DNA of 64,000 nt from Aldehydirespirator sp965205155. GTDB taxonomy: Bacteria; Actinomycetota; Acidimicrobiia; Acidimicrobiales; Aldehydirespiratoraceae. Shown here one piece after another: positions 38,636-47,195 of the stretch. Location of the stretch: assembly GCA_965205155.1 (NCBI GenBank), contig OZ242033.1, positions 1,984,001 to 2,048,000 on the forward strand. Reading direction: 5' to 3'. Within the stretch, counting starts at the first letter, position 1, and every line of letters begins with the position of its first letter. Below the pieces are notes generated by a model that was not told where the DNA came from, did not search any database, and saw only the letters and a program-made list of their open reading frames with translations. The translations under genes and the position numbers were made by a program.

Positions 38636-41251
38636 TCAGGAGCTAAGGACTGCCACGCTGAGGCGGCCGGACTCGCGCTCGCGCAACGCGACGTTGATGT
38701 CGAGGCGCTCCAGGTGCTGGGCGACCTGCTTGGCTCCCTGGGGCAGGGGGTGCTCGGCCATGAAGGCATGCACCCGGGTGGCCAGCTCGGCCCGGTCGAG
38801 CGCGGTCACTCCCTCCAGCATCCTTGCCACTGAGTAGTTGGTCGGGAAGATGCCGAGGAGACGGTCCCAGTGCCCGGACAGGAAGTCCCACGCCTCGGAT
38901 CCGCCGAGGCGGTTGAGGAGGGCGCGCCGGACCAGGTAGGGGCCGTCCTGGGTGCGGACCGAGCCGTCGAGAGTGCCCTCGAGGATCGTGCACACGAGTT
39001 CCGCATCAGGAAAGTCGGCCAGCGCGGCCAGGTGGCGCTGCTCGGTCTGGGGGTCCGGCGCCGTCTCGAAGCGCCGCCGGACCCAGGCGAAGTCCTCGGT
39101 GTCTCCGTGGGCCGCGACCACGCTCAGGGCCGCCGACGCCAGCGTGGGGTCAGGGTGGTCGAGCCTCTGGCGGCACGCCTCGACCGTGCTGGAGTGATCG
39201 GCGACCGCGCCCCGCAGCGTGATGAGCGTCGCCCGCAGTTCGCTGGTCCGGTCGTCCTCGCCGCCGCGGGGAGGATCGAGCCCGATGTCGGACGCGGCCC
39301 CATCGGAGGCGGCGACGACCAGTTCGCAGAAGCGTTCGGCCGCATCACCGTCGAGCAGTCTGCGCACATGGGCCAGACTGCCAGCGATGGCCTGCCATAC
39401 GGTGAGGTCGCGCTCGTCGACGAATCCTCGCAACACGAAGTCGACGAAGGCGGGCGCGTCGAGGCTGCCGGCCAGGGTCGCGGCCCAGGCGTCGTCGACG
39501 AGGCCATGGCGTTCCTCTGCGCTGCGGTCGCCGGGTCCGGTCGACGCGACCGCTGCCAGAGCCTCGGCGCTCGGGTCGTCCCGGTAGAAGCCCGAGGCTC
39601 CGCCGTTCACCGTCACCGGCTCGGCCGCCACTCCGGTGAGGGTCCGGCCGGGCTGGTCGAGCAGTACCCGCAGCTCGCGCCGGTCGTCGGCGGGTCCCTC
39701 GTCAGCGGGCCCCTCGCCGGCGTGATCCTCGCCCGCGTGATCCTCGCCCGCAGGCCCCTCGTCCGCTGGCCGCTCGACCCGCAGGCGCAGGGGGACGGTC
39801 CAGCTTCGCTCGTCGGCTCGCTCGGGGTCGAGCGTGAAATGACGCTGCGAAACTCTGAGGCCGTGGTCGGTGGCGGTGGCGGCCACCGCCGGATACCCGC
39901 CCTGATGGATCCAACCATCCATGATCCGTCGTACGGGCTGTCCCGACGCGTCGGCCAGCGAGTTCCACAGGTCCTCGGTGACCGTGTTGGCGTAGGCGTG
40001 CCGCCGCAGGTACAGGCGCACGCCGGCCCGGAACGTCTCGGCGCCGAGGTACTGCTCCAGCATGCGCACCAGCGCCGCGCCCTTCTTATAGGTGATCACG
40101 TCGAACATGTCCTCGGCCTCGGCGGGGGAGTGGACCGGGTACTCCACCGACCTCGTGTTCTGTAGGGCGTCGGTAGCCAGGGCCGAGGCCCGGCTGCGGC
40201 AGAACGTCGACCAGACCTGCCAACCGGGCCGGTAGGCGTTCGTGCAAGCCGTCTCCATGAAGGTTGCGAAGGCCTCGTTCAGCCAGATGCCCTCCCACCA
40301 CGCCATGGTGACCAGGTCCCCGAACCACATGTGGGCCAGCTCATGGTTGATAACCGCGGCCACCCCCTGCAGTTCGGGCTGGCTGGCGGCGCCGGGATCC
40401 ACCAGCAGGAGCACCTCCCGGAAGGTCACGCAGCCCAGGTTCTCCATCGCGCCGAAGGCGAAGTCGGGGATGGCCACCAGGTCGACCTTGTCCGACGGAT
40501 AGGGCAGGCCGTAGTAGTCGGAGAACCACTCCAGGGCGTGGGCCGCCACATCGAGGGCGAATCCGGTCTGGTCGCCGCGGCCGGGTCGGTGGATCACCCG
40601 CAGAGGCACCCCGCCGCAGTCGACCGGCTCGGTCGCCTCCAGCGGGCCCACCACGAAGGCCACCAGGTAGGTGGACATCGGCATGGTGGTGGCGAAGCTG
40701 ACCCGTACCCTGCCGTCCTCCAGCGACTCGCGGCCGGTCTCGGCGGCGTTGGACACCGCCAGCAGGCCGTCGTCCACTATCAGGGTCGTCGCGAAGGTGG
40801 CCTTGAGGGCGGGTTCGTCGAAGCAGGGAAAGGCCCGGCGGGCGTCGGTGGACTGGAACTGGGTGGTGGCGATGGTGTGGGCAACGCCGGCGTCGTCGGT
40901 GTAGGTGGACCGGTAGAAGCCGTACAACTGGTCGTTGAGGATCCCGTTGAAGGAGATGTCCAGCCGGGCCGGGCCTGCCGCGAACGGGCCGGACCCGTCG
41001 CTCCGGGTCATGGTCAGTCGCTCGGACTCCGCATCGAGCACCGGATCGAGTTCGACGGCCTCGCCGGATGCGGTGACGAGTCGTGCGCCGATGATGCTCA
41101 GTTCCGCCGCGTTCAGAGTGATCGACTCCAGCGGCTCCGTGATGTCGATGTCGATTGCCACTCTTCCGGCGAAGGTCGCGTCCTCGAGGTCGGGTGACAG
41201 CTCGATGGCGTAGTGCCGGGGGACGACGCCGGCCGGAAGTCTCGGACTCAT
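38636..41251 (-). CDS. pepN: Aminopeptidase N (M1 family)
   Basis: This 871-residue zinc aminopeptidase removes N-terminal residues from peptides. GAMEN is at residues 267-271 and HELAH at 303-307 with WFGDLVTMAWW following; the third zinc ligand Glu lies in LNEAFATFME. The C-terminal ERAP1-like helical domain extends to the end. An acidic, repetitive PADEGPAGEDHAGEDHAGEG insert (DNA about 39690-39770) interrupts the middle domain, which is unusual. The ATG at 41251 is followed by the typical LPAGVVPRHYAIELSPDLED strand. No signal peptide, so cytoplasmic. Confidence 0.94.
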   Translation of the reverse strand: MSPRLPAGVVPRHYAIELSPDLEDATFAGRVAIDIDITEPLESITLNAAELSIIGARLVTASGEAVELDPVLDAESERLTMTRSDGSGPFAAGPARLDISFNGILNDQLYGFYRSTYTDDAGVAHTIATTQFQSTDARRAFPCFDEPALKATFATTLIVDDGLLAVSNAAETGRESLEDGRVRVSFATTMPMSTYLVAFVVGPLEATEPVDCGGVPLRVIHRPGRGDQTGFALDVAAHALEWFSDYYGLPYPSDKVDLVAIPDFAFGAMENLGCVTFREVLLLVDPGAASQPELQGVAAVINHELAHMWFGDLVTMAWWEGIWLNEAFATFMETACTNAYRPGWQVWSTFCRSRASALATDALQNTRSVEYPVHSPAEAEDMFDVITYKKGAALVRMLEQYLGAETFRAGVRLYLRRHAYANTVTEDLWNSLADASGQPVRRIMDGWIHQGGYPAVAATATDHGLRVSQRHFTLDPERADERSWTVPLRLRVERPADEGPAGEDHAGEDHAGEGPADEGPADDRRELRVLLDQPGRTLTGVAAEPVTVNGGASGFYRDDPSAEALAAVASTGPGDRSAEERHGLVDDAWAATLAGSLDAPAFVDFVLRGFVDERDLTVWQAIAGSLAHVRRLLDGDAAERFCELVVAASDGAASDIGLDPPRGGEDDRTSELRATLITLRGAVADHSSTVEACRQRLDHPDPTLASAALSVVAAHGDTEDFAWVRRRFETAPDPQTEQRHLAALADFPDAELVCTILEGTLDGSVRTQDGPYLVRRALLNRLGGSEAWDFLSGHWDRLLGIFPTNYSVARMLEGVTALDRAELATRVHAFMAEHPLPQGAKQVAQHLERLDINVALRERESGRLSVAVLSS

Positions 41252-41304
41252 GGCCCGACGGTACTAGCGAGGCTTCGCCCGGGTTCACCAACGTCCGACT
41301 CCGT

Positions 41305-41310
41305 TAGTCT
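41305..41310 (+). promoter_or_regulatory. -10 box TAGTCT of the ABC exporter genes
   Basis: TAGTCT is followed by 8 nt and GTG at 41319. Confidence 0.5.
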
Positions 41311-41318
41311 GCCGCTTC

Positions 41319-42362
41319 GTGCCTGAAGCTGTCCGGACGGGGAGTGACATAGCCATATCCGCCCGCGGGCTGGTCCGGACCTTCGGCAGCAAGCGGGCCG
41401 TTGACGGCGTCGACCTGGGAGTCAACTCCGGCGAGGTCTACGGGTTCCTGGGGCCCAACGGAGCGGGCAAGAGCACCACGGTGCGGATGCTGTGCACCCT
41501 GCTGAAGCCCACTGCGGGGCAGGCCACGGTGGCCGGCCATGACGTGGTCAACCGTCCCGGCGATGTCCGGACCCGCATCGGCGTCGCCCTGCAGGAGGCT
41601 GCTCTCGACGAGCGCCAGACCGGCCGGGAGATACTGGACCTCCAGGCCCGCCTGTACGGGTTGAGCGCGGCTGACCGGGCCGCCTCCATCGCTCGGGCCG
41701 TTGACCTTGCCGACATCGGCGACGCCATGGACGCCCGGATCAAGACCTACAGCGGTGGCATGAGGCGCCGTCTCGACCTGGCTGCGTCGCTGATACACGG
41801 CCCCGAAGTGCTCTTCCTGGACGAGCCCACCACCGGCCTCGATCCGGTGAGTCGGGCGCAGGTCTGGGACGAGGTGCGTCGCTTGAACCGCGAGCTCGGG
41901 GTGACGGTGTTCCTCACCACCCAGTACCTCGAGGAGGCCGATGCTCTGGCCGACCGGGTGGCCATCATCGATGAGGGACGCATCGTGGAGCAGGGTTCGC
42001 CCTCCGAGTTGAAGCGGGCCGTCGGGGCGGACGTGATCGTCGTCGATCTGCCCCATGAGGCCATCGCGCCGGCGGCGGAGGTGGCCGGGACGGTGCCGCG
42101 GGTCGACGCCGTCACCCGGGGCCGCCGCGGGATCACCATCGCCACGGCCGACGGGGCCGCGTTGGTCGGCAGCGTGGCCGTGGCCCTCTCGGCGGCTGGA
42201 CTTCACCCGAGATCGCTGACGGTGCGCACGCCGTCGCTCGACGACGTGTTCCTGCTGGCGACCGGATACCGGATGTCGGCGCTGGATCCTGCCGCGGCGG
42301 GCGGCGATACGGCCGGAGGATCAGGCTCCCGGGCCGCGACTCCGGTGAGCGACGGGCCGTGA
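41319..42362 (+). CDS. ABC exporter ATP-binding protein (DrrA family)
   Basis: The 347-residue protein has Walker A GPNGAGKS, the ABC signature YSGGMRRRLDLA, Walker B VLFLDEPTTGLDP and the switch histidine region replaced by LTTQYLEEADALAD, the usual form in DrrA-type exporters. A C-terminal domain (residues 235-325) with VRTPSLDDVFLLATGY matches drug/daunorubicin-type ABC ATPases. It energises the membrane protein encoded directly downstream, whose GTG overlaps this stop by 4 nt. Substrate unknown; a drug, lipid or glycolipid is plausible. Confidence 0.92.
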   Translation: MPEAVRTGSDIAISARGLVRTFGSKRAVDGVDLGVNSGEVYGFLGPNGAGKSTTVRMLCTLLKPTAGQATVAGHDVVNRPGDVRTRIGVALQEAALDERQTGREILDLQARLYGLSAADRAASIARAVDLADIGDAMDARIKTYSGGMRRRLDLAASLIHGPEVLFLDEPTTGLDPVSRAQVWDEVRRLNRELGVTVFLTTQYLEEADALADRVAIIDEGRIVEQGSPSELKRAVGADVIVVDLPHEAIAPAAEVAGTVPRVDAVTRGRRGITIATADGAALVGSVAVALSAAGLHPRSLTVRTPSLDDVFLLATGYRMSALDPAAAGGDTAGGSGSRAATPVSDGP

Positions 42363-43171
42363 CCACCCAGTCCGGCGCGGCCGTAGCGGCCGGTGGCGGA
42401 ATGGTCCGCCCGGTCGGGATCGTCACCGACATCGCCACGGTGGCCCGGCGCTCCGTGCGCAGCCTGCTGCGGGAGCCCGAGGCCATGGCCCCCGCGCTGA
42501 TCATCCCGACGTTCTTCTTCATCGTCAATGTCGGAGCGCTGGAGTCCTTTGTGGAGCGCTCACCCGGCATCGACTACCGGGCGTTCCAGATACCGGTGGC
42601 CATCATCTTCGCGGTCACGGGCATCTCCCGGGCGTCGGTACTGGTGATCGACATACAGACCGGCTACCTCGACCGCATGCTCGTCACGCCCGTGCGGCGC
42701 ACGACGCTGCTGCTCGGCATGATGGTCGCCGACATCGTTCTGGCGCTGGCGTTGTCGCTCGTCGTGGTCGTGATGGGCTTCGTCGCCGGCGTGCGCTTCG
42801 AAACCGGGCTGCTCGGGATCCTGCTCTTCTTGGGGTTGGCGGTGGCGTGGAGCCTCGCTTTCACGGGATTCCCGTACACGGTGGCCCTGCGCACCGGGAA
42901 CCCCGCCGCGGTCAACTCGTCGTTCCTGATCTTCTTCCCTTTCGCCTTCCTGACGCCTGCGTACCTGCCACGCGAGCTGATGACCGGCTGGATGCAGACG
43001 GTGGCCGCCTGGAACCCCGTCACATACCTGCTCGAGGGCATGCGATCGCTGCTCTCCGACGGCTGGGACGCGGCCGCAATCGGCAAGGCCTCTGCGGCCA
43101 TCGGCGGGCTCGCTCTGGTTACCTTCGTGATGGCCTTCCGCTCCCTGGCCCGCCGGGTCGCGACGGGCTGA
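42359..43171 (+). CDS. ABC-2 type exporter permease (DrrB family)
   Basis: The 270-residue membrane protein has a cytoplasmic N-terminus and about six membrane helices, beginning APALIIPTFFFIVNVGALES. The ABC-2 C-terminal stretch with TPAYLPRELMTGWMQTVAAWNPVTYLLEGMRSLL is the family signature. The GTG start overlaps the ATPase stop (GTGA), so the two are cotranslated as one exporter. Confidence 0.92.
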   Translation: MTTQSGAAVAAGGGMVRPVGIVTDIATVARRSVRSLLREPEAMAPALIIPTFFFIVNVGALESFVERSPGIDYRAFQIPVAIIFAVTGISRASVLVIDIQTGYLDRMLVTPVRRTTLLLGMMVADIVLALALSLVVVVMGFVAGVRFETGLLGILLFLGLAVAWSLAFTGFPYTVALRTGNPAAVNSSFLIFFPFAFLTPAYLPRELMTGWMQTVAAWNPVTYLLEGMRSLLSDGWDAAAIGKASAAIGGLALVTFVMAFRSLARRVATG

Positions 43172-43193
43172 GGCCCACCCTCCTCCTCGCGCC

Positions 43194-43199
43194 TACTGT
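43194..43199 (+). promoter_or_regulatory. -10-like TACTGT before the PfkB kinase gene
   Basis: TACTGT lies 21 nt before the TTG start, leaving room for an AGGAGG ribosome-binding site at 43211. This is a conventional led transcript, unlike the leaderless ones. Confidence 0.4.
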
Positions 43200-43220
43200 C
43201 TTGGGCGGATAGGAGGCTTC

Positions 43221-44213
43221 TTGGAACCAGCACTCGATGTGGTGGGTGTCGGCAACGCCATCGTGGACGTCATCGCCACCGTGGACGACTCGTTCATCGG
43301 CGACCACGACCTGGTGAAGGGGGCCATGACCCTGGTCAGCGCCGAGCGATCCGCCCAGTTGTACCGGGCCATGCCGCCGGGAATCGCCGCCTCCGGCGGA
43401 TCGGCGGCCAACACCATGGCCGGGGTCGCCTCCTTCGGCGGTCGGGCTGCCTTCATCGGAAGGGTGCGCGACGACCAGCTCGGCGACGTGTTCATACATG
43501 ACATCCGGGCGACAGGAGTCTCCTTCGACGTGCCGCCGGCACCAGACGGGCCTCCCACCGCCCGCTGCCTGGTCCAGGTGACCCCGGATGCGGAGCGGAC
43601 CATGAACACCTACCTGGGCACCTCCGCGCTGCTGGGCCCTCCCGACGTGGACACCGATCTGGTCGCCTCGGCCGGGATCACCTATTGCGAGGGATATCTC
43701 TGGGACGTGCAGGTGGCCAAGGACGCCATCCGCGTGGCGATGGCAGCCGCGGCGGAGGCCGGCAGGACGGTGGCCCTAGCGCTGAGCGACTCATTCTGCG
43801 TGGAGCGGCACCGCCACGAGTGGCTCGATCTGATCGAGGACCGGGTCGACGTGGTGTTCGCCAACGAGGCAGAGGTCTGCGCGCTCCACTGCACCGACGA
43901 TTTCGGCGCAGCCCGGGACCGCACGGCCAGGATGGCACGGACGGTCGCCATCACCCGTGGCGCCCGCGGCTCGGTAGTGGTCCGCGGCTCGGAGCTGGAG
44001 GAAGTGCCCGCGGTGGAGGTCCGGCCGGTCGTCGATGCCACCGGTGCCGGCGACCTGTACGCCGCCGGGTTCCTCTGGGGCCTCAGGCGAGACGCGCCGC
44101 TGGCCCGCTGCGCAGAATTGGCCGGCCTGGCCGCGGCCGAGGTCATCAGCCACGTCGGCGCCCGCCCCCAGGTGGCGCTGTCACAGCTCGCGCCCGCCAA
44201 CCGCGCCCTCTAG
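43221..44213 (+). CDS. PfkB family carbohydrate/adenosine kinase
   Basis: The 330-residue ribokinase-fold protein has VVGVGNAIVDVIATVDDSF, the glycine-rich SGGSAANTMAGVASFGG motif, and the second PfkB signature DATGAGDLYAAGFLWG with the catalytic aspartate. The DVVGVGNAIVD start and NTYLGTSALL segment resemble bacterial adenosine-kinase-like members. Substrate is not determined. TTG at 43221 has AGGAGG 4 nt upstream. An SRPBCC gene follows after 4 nt. It could supply phosphorylated sugars or nucleosides. Confidence 0.87.
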   Translation: MEPALDVVGVGNAIVDVIATVDDSFIGDHDLVKGAMTLVSAERSAQLYRAMPPGIAASGGSAANTMAGVASFGGRAAFIGRVRDDQLGDVFIHDIRATGVSFDVPPAPDGPPTARCLVQVTPDAERTMNTYLGTSALLGPPDVDTDLVASAGITYCEGYLWDVQVAKDAIRVAMAAAAEAGRTVALALSDSFCVERHRHEWLDLIEDRVDVVFANEAEVCALHCTDDFGAARDRTARMARTVAITRGARGSVVVRGSELEEVPAVEVRPVVDATGAGDLYAAGFLWGLRRDAPLARCAELAGLAAAEVISHVGARPQVALSQLAPANRAL

Positions 44214-44217
44214 CGGA

Positions 44218-44661
44218 ATGGTCACCATCCGGATCTCGACGGTGGTGCCCGCCGCGCCTTCAGTGGTGTGGGAGGACCTTCGCCGCATAGAGCGTCACGT
44301 CGAATGGATGAGCGACGCCGAGTCGATCCGCTTCCTGACCGATGACACCGAGGGGGTGGGGACGCGCTTCGAGTGCGTCACGCGGTTGGGTCCCCTGCGG
44401 CTCATCGATCGGATGGAGGTCACCGACTGGCGCGACCGGGTGGTGATGGGGATCCGTCACCACGGTGTGGTCTCAGGCGTCGGGCAGTTCCGGCTCACGC
44501 CGTTCACGACACCCGGTGGCGAGGCCCATACGCGGTTCGAGTGGAACGAGACCCTGCGGTTCCCCTGGTGGATGGGCGGCCCGATCGGTGCGGTCGTGGC
44601 CCGTCCGGTGCTCAGCGCGGTCTGGGCCCGCAACCTGCGCAGATTCGTCACCCGATTCTGA
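44218..44661 (+). CDS. SRPBCC family protein
   Basis: The 147-residue protein fits the START/Bet v1-like fold: VTIRISTVVPAAPSVVWEDLRRIERHVEWM, then GVGTRFECVTRLGPLRLIDRMEVTDWRDRV strands, and a long C-terminal helix with AVVARPVLSAVWARNLRRFVTRF. Such polyketide-cyclase/dehydrase-like proteins bind hydrophobic ligands. No catalytic assignment is possible. ATG at 44218 lies 4 nt after the kinase stop, so the two are likely coexpressed. Confidence 0.83.
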   Translation: MVTIRISTVVPAAPSVVWEDLRRIERHVEWMSDAESIRFLTDDTEGVGTRFECVTRLGPLRLIDRMEVTDWRDRVVMGIRHHGVVSGVGQFRLTPFTTPGGEAHTRFEWNETLRFPWWMGGPIGAVVARPVLSAVWARNLRRFVTRF

Positions 44662-44689
44662 AGCGACGAGCCCATGGTCCTCCCCCTAC

Positions 44690-44695
44690 TAGCCT
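44690..44695 (+). promoter_or_regulatory. -10 box TAGCCT of the dienoyl-CoA isomerase gene
   Basis: TAGCCT is followed by 6 nt and ATG at 44702. Confidence 0.5.
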
Positions 44696-44701
44696 GCAAG
44701 C

Positions 44702-45541
44702 ATGGGTTACCAGTGCTTTGACGTGGAGGAGTCCGCGGGCGTAGCGCACGTGCGGCTCAGCCGCGGTGAACAGCTCAACACGATGATCCCGGAGTTCTGG
44801 TCGGAACTGCCGGCCATCGTCGACGAGATCTCCGACTCCGGAAGGGCGCGGGTGATCGTGCTGTCGGCCCAGGGGCGCCACTTCTGCGCGGGAATGGACC
44901 TCTCGGTGTTCTCAAGCGATGCGACCCTCGAGAGCGAGGCCAGCGAGATCGGCAGGCGCCGGGCAAACGTGCGCCTGAGCTTGCTGCACCTGCAGCGGTC
45001 GTTCACCGCTTTGGAGGAGGCCCGGATGCCGGTGCTGGCCGCGATCCAGGGCGCCTGTGTGGGCGGCGGCGTCGATCTGGTGACTGCGGCCGACTGCCGC
45101 TACGCCACCGCCGACGCCTGGTTCTCGATCCATGAGATAAACATCGGGATGACCGCGGACGTGGGAACCCTGCAGCGCCTGCCCAAGCTTATTCCGTCCG
45201 GGGTGGCCCGCGAGTACGCCTACACCGGTCGGCGCATGCCCGCGCCGCGGGCCCTGGAACTCGGACTGGTCAACGAGGTCTTCGACGACCACGACTCGAT
45301 GATGGGCGCGGTCATGGACATCGCCTCGGAGATCGCGTCGAAGTCGCCACTGGCGATACACGGCACCAAGGAGGCCATGAACTACAGCCGGGACCACAGC
45401 GTGGAGGACTCGCTTCGCCACATCGCGCTGTGGCAGTCGGGCATGTTCCATCCAGGAGATCTGGAGGAGTCGTTCAGGGCCCACTCCGAGGGCCGTACGC
45501 CTCTCTACGAGGACCTGGGGGAGATCCGCCGCGGGCTGTAG
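44702..45541 (+). CDS. Delta(3,5)-Delta(2,4)-dienoyl-CoA isomerase (crotonase family)
   Basis: The 279-residue crotonase-fold protein has the CoA oxyanion motifs RHFCAGMDLSVF and IQGACVGGGVDLVTAADCRYA. The segment SIHEINIGMTADVGTLQRLPKLI carries the Glu and Asp typical of mammalian ECH1-type dienoyl-CoA isomerases, and MNYSRDHSVEDSL matches the ECH1 C-terminal region. The enzyme shifts double bonds in the breakdown of unsaturated fatty acids with odd-numbered double bonds. It stands alone with a leaderless-type promoter. Confidence 0.88.
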   Translation: MGYQCFDVEESAGVAHVRLSRGEQLNTMIPEFWSELPAIVDEISDSGRARVIVLSAQGRHFCAGMDLSVFSSDATLESEASEIGRRRANVRLSLLHLQRSFTALEEARMPVLAAIQGACVGGGVDLVTAADCRYATADAWFSIHEINIGMTADVGTLQRLPKLIPSGVAREYAYTGRRMPAPRALELGLVNEVFDDHDSMMGAVMDIASEIASKSPLAIHGTKEAMNYSRDHSVEDSLRHIALWQSGMFHPGDLEESFRAHSEGRTPLYEDLGEIRRGL

Positions 45542-45600
45542 GCGGGCGTGCCTGCTGCCGGCGGTGGAGTCGTGATCAATCCCTGAGAGCCGAGCCGTGC

Positions 45601-45647
45601 GAGGCCGTGGCCCGAGCGGCCCGTGAGCGCGGCGAACACGAGCGGGA
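45601..45647 (+). repeat. 47-nt dispersed repeat, locus F
   Basis: Differs from locus B at two or three positions (GCGGCGAACACG). It lies between the converging isomerase gene and the minus-strand unknown gene, where it is the only notable sequence. Confidence 0.85.
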
Positions 45648-45674
45648 GATGACACTGTTCCACGCGAGGCGTTG

Positions 45675-46292
45675 TCAACTCTCCGCAGAGCCTCCGAATA
45701 CCGGCTTGTAGCGCAGTTCGAGGTCGCCCAGGCGTACCAGCATCGACGCGATCCAACCGCCGAGCGCGGTGAAGTGCTTGTCGAGCTCCGCACCGTCGGA
45801 CAGGCCGGCCTCGTCTAGCTCGTAAGCGCCCTCGTAGCTGACGTCGATGGCGTACTCGGTCGCGTCGGCGTCGTCGAGATCCTCGGCATAGAGCGATTCG
45901 ATCCTGGGGCCGCCCCGTGCGAGCGGCTCGCTGCCGATGTCGGGGCTGGTCTGGGGCAGGACGCCCAGGACCATCGCGGGCCCGGGCGCCTCGGCCAGGC
46001 ACTGGGCCCGCAACAGGATCTTGATCTCTATGCGAGGCGGCTCGGCGTAGCCGTCGCCCGCGTACCAGCTCAAGTAGGCGGCCTGAGACCATGTCGGCCA
46101 CACGCAGCTGACGTCGGCGCACACTCTGGGTGGTTGTCCCTCCCCGGGCAGGGCATACGAGTTCTCCCAGGAGATGTCGCCGGCCAGCACGTCGGTGTGG
46201 AACCGCTCCTCACCCGGCTGCCGCTCCAGCAGGGCGTCCTCGAAGGCGTCGCGCAGGGCGCCGATGGCGTCGGTGAAGACGTGGTCGAGCAT
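45675..46292 (-). CDS. Unknown protein, 205 residues
   Basis: No signal peptide or membrane segment is visible. It is acidic and rich in Trp/Tyr/Asp, with strands such as CVWPTWSQAAYLSWYAG, RIEIKILLRAQCLAEAPG and EYAIDVSYEGAYELDEAG, and a C-terminal LGGWIASMLVRLGDLELRYKP helix-strand. I do not recognise the family. Codon use resembles housekeeping genes here, so it is probably a real, vertically held gene. It converges with the isomerase gene across a dispersed repeat. Confidence 0.65.
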   Translation of the reverse strand: MLDHVFTDAIGALRDAFEDALLERQPGEERFHTDVLAGDISWENSYALPGEGQPPRVCADVSCVWPTWSQAAYLSWYAGDGYAEPPRIEIKILLRAQCLAEAPGPAMVLGVLPQTSPDIGSEPLARGGPRIESLYAEDLDDADATEYAIDVSYEGAYELDEAGLSDGAELDKHFTALGGWIASMLVRLGDLELRYKPVFGGSAES

Positions 46293-46426
46293 CGTCAGGT
46301 CCGGTTCGGGCCGGAGGACCCGTCGGGGGACGACCCGTTCGAAGGCGGTCCCGTGGTGCCCCGTACTACCACGGCTTTGCGGTCATCAGTATTGATACCA
46401 TAGTAACCCTAAAGACAAAGCAATCA

Positions 46427-47143
46427 TCAATAATCCACCAATGATCGCCAATATTTCAGTAGACAACTGATAGTTCTATCTTGGCTCAGGCCGACAGCAA
46501 GCGGATGTGAGAGTTCATCTTCATGCTTCGGCTGAAATTCCAGCGATCTTGCTCTAGCGGCATCTGATCTCGCTCTCTGATATTCTCGAGCGTATGAGTG
46601 CAAGACGCCTCGGGGCATCAATATGCGAGCAAACTTGCCCAATTCACCCTTGTTCTCGAGGTTTCTGATGGTCACCGACTCAAGACACTTGGCAGATTCT
46701 TCAAGCGCGCTCTCTGAATTACTTCTCCGTTGATCATGCTCGCCGCTTGTCAGGGCTCTGCTGAGATAGTCCATAGCCCGTCTATGTCGGATCAGCAAGA
46801 AACGGTTGTCATCGAAGTCGTCCAGCATGTCCTGCAATAGTGTCTTGTGATCACTGAGTCTGTTGGCATTCCACAGGTGCATGGCGTAACAATAGAACGC
46901 GGAGAAGCGTAGTATGTCATCGCGATTCTCTTGCTCAAAGATTGATCGGAGCGCTGATTCGAGAGCTTGATGTCTTTCGGTCGGAGGGCCATACTCTTCG
47001 TATAACTCAGCCAGCCAGTTACCCAAGCGTAGTTCGTAATCCCAGCCGCGTTCAGGGTTCGCTTCTGTGGGAGACTGAAGGCGCTGAGCTTCATCAAGGA
47101 AGTCTTCCAAGATAGCATTTTCGTCGGATACCATGCTTGTCAT
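46427..47143 (-). CDS. Low-GC unknown helical protein
   Basis: The 238-residue protein is almost entirely predicted helix, with segments like ENAILEDFLDEAQRLQ, HQALESALRSIFEQEN, RFSAFYCYAMHLWNANRL, DYLSRALTSGEHD and YQRARSDAARARSLEF, suggesting TPR-like or helical-hairpin repeats. The DNA is clearly lower in GC than its surroundings and uses A/T-ending codons, a sign of transfer. ATG at 47143 is chosen over TTG at 47149 because a -10-like TAGCAT lies 6 nt upstream. Function unknown. Confidence 0.7.
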   Translation of the reverse strand: MTSMVSDENAILEDFLDEAQRLQSPTEANPERGWDYELRLGNWLAELYEEYGPPTERHQALESALRSIFEQENRDDILRFSAFYCYAMHLWNANRLSDHKTLLQDMLDDFDDNRFLLIRHRRAMDYLSRALTSGEHDQRRSNSESALEESAKCLESVTIRNLENKGELGKFARILMPRGVLHSYAREYQRARSDAARARSLEFQPKHEDELSHPLAVGLSQDRTISCLLKYWRSLVDY

Positions 47144-47149
47144 GTCCAA

Positions 47150-47155
47150 ATGCTA
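47150..47155 (-). promoter_or_regulatory. -10 box TAGCAT of the low-GC gene
   Basis: Minus-strand TAGCAT is followed by 6 nt and ATG at 47143. Confidence 0.45.
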
Positions 47156-47195
47156 GCTCATCAACTTGGTGACGAGGACGAGTATCGCAGATCGG

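Noticed and set aside
46293..46426. Attachment site or tRNA remnant at the edge of the low-GC gene
   Set aside because: No tRNA, integrase or flanking direct repeat could be identified; only a base-composition step is visible.
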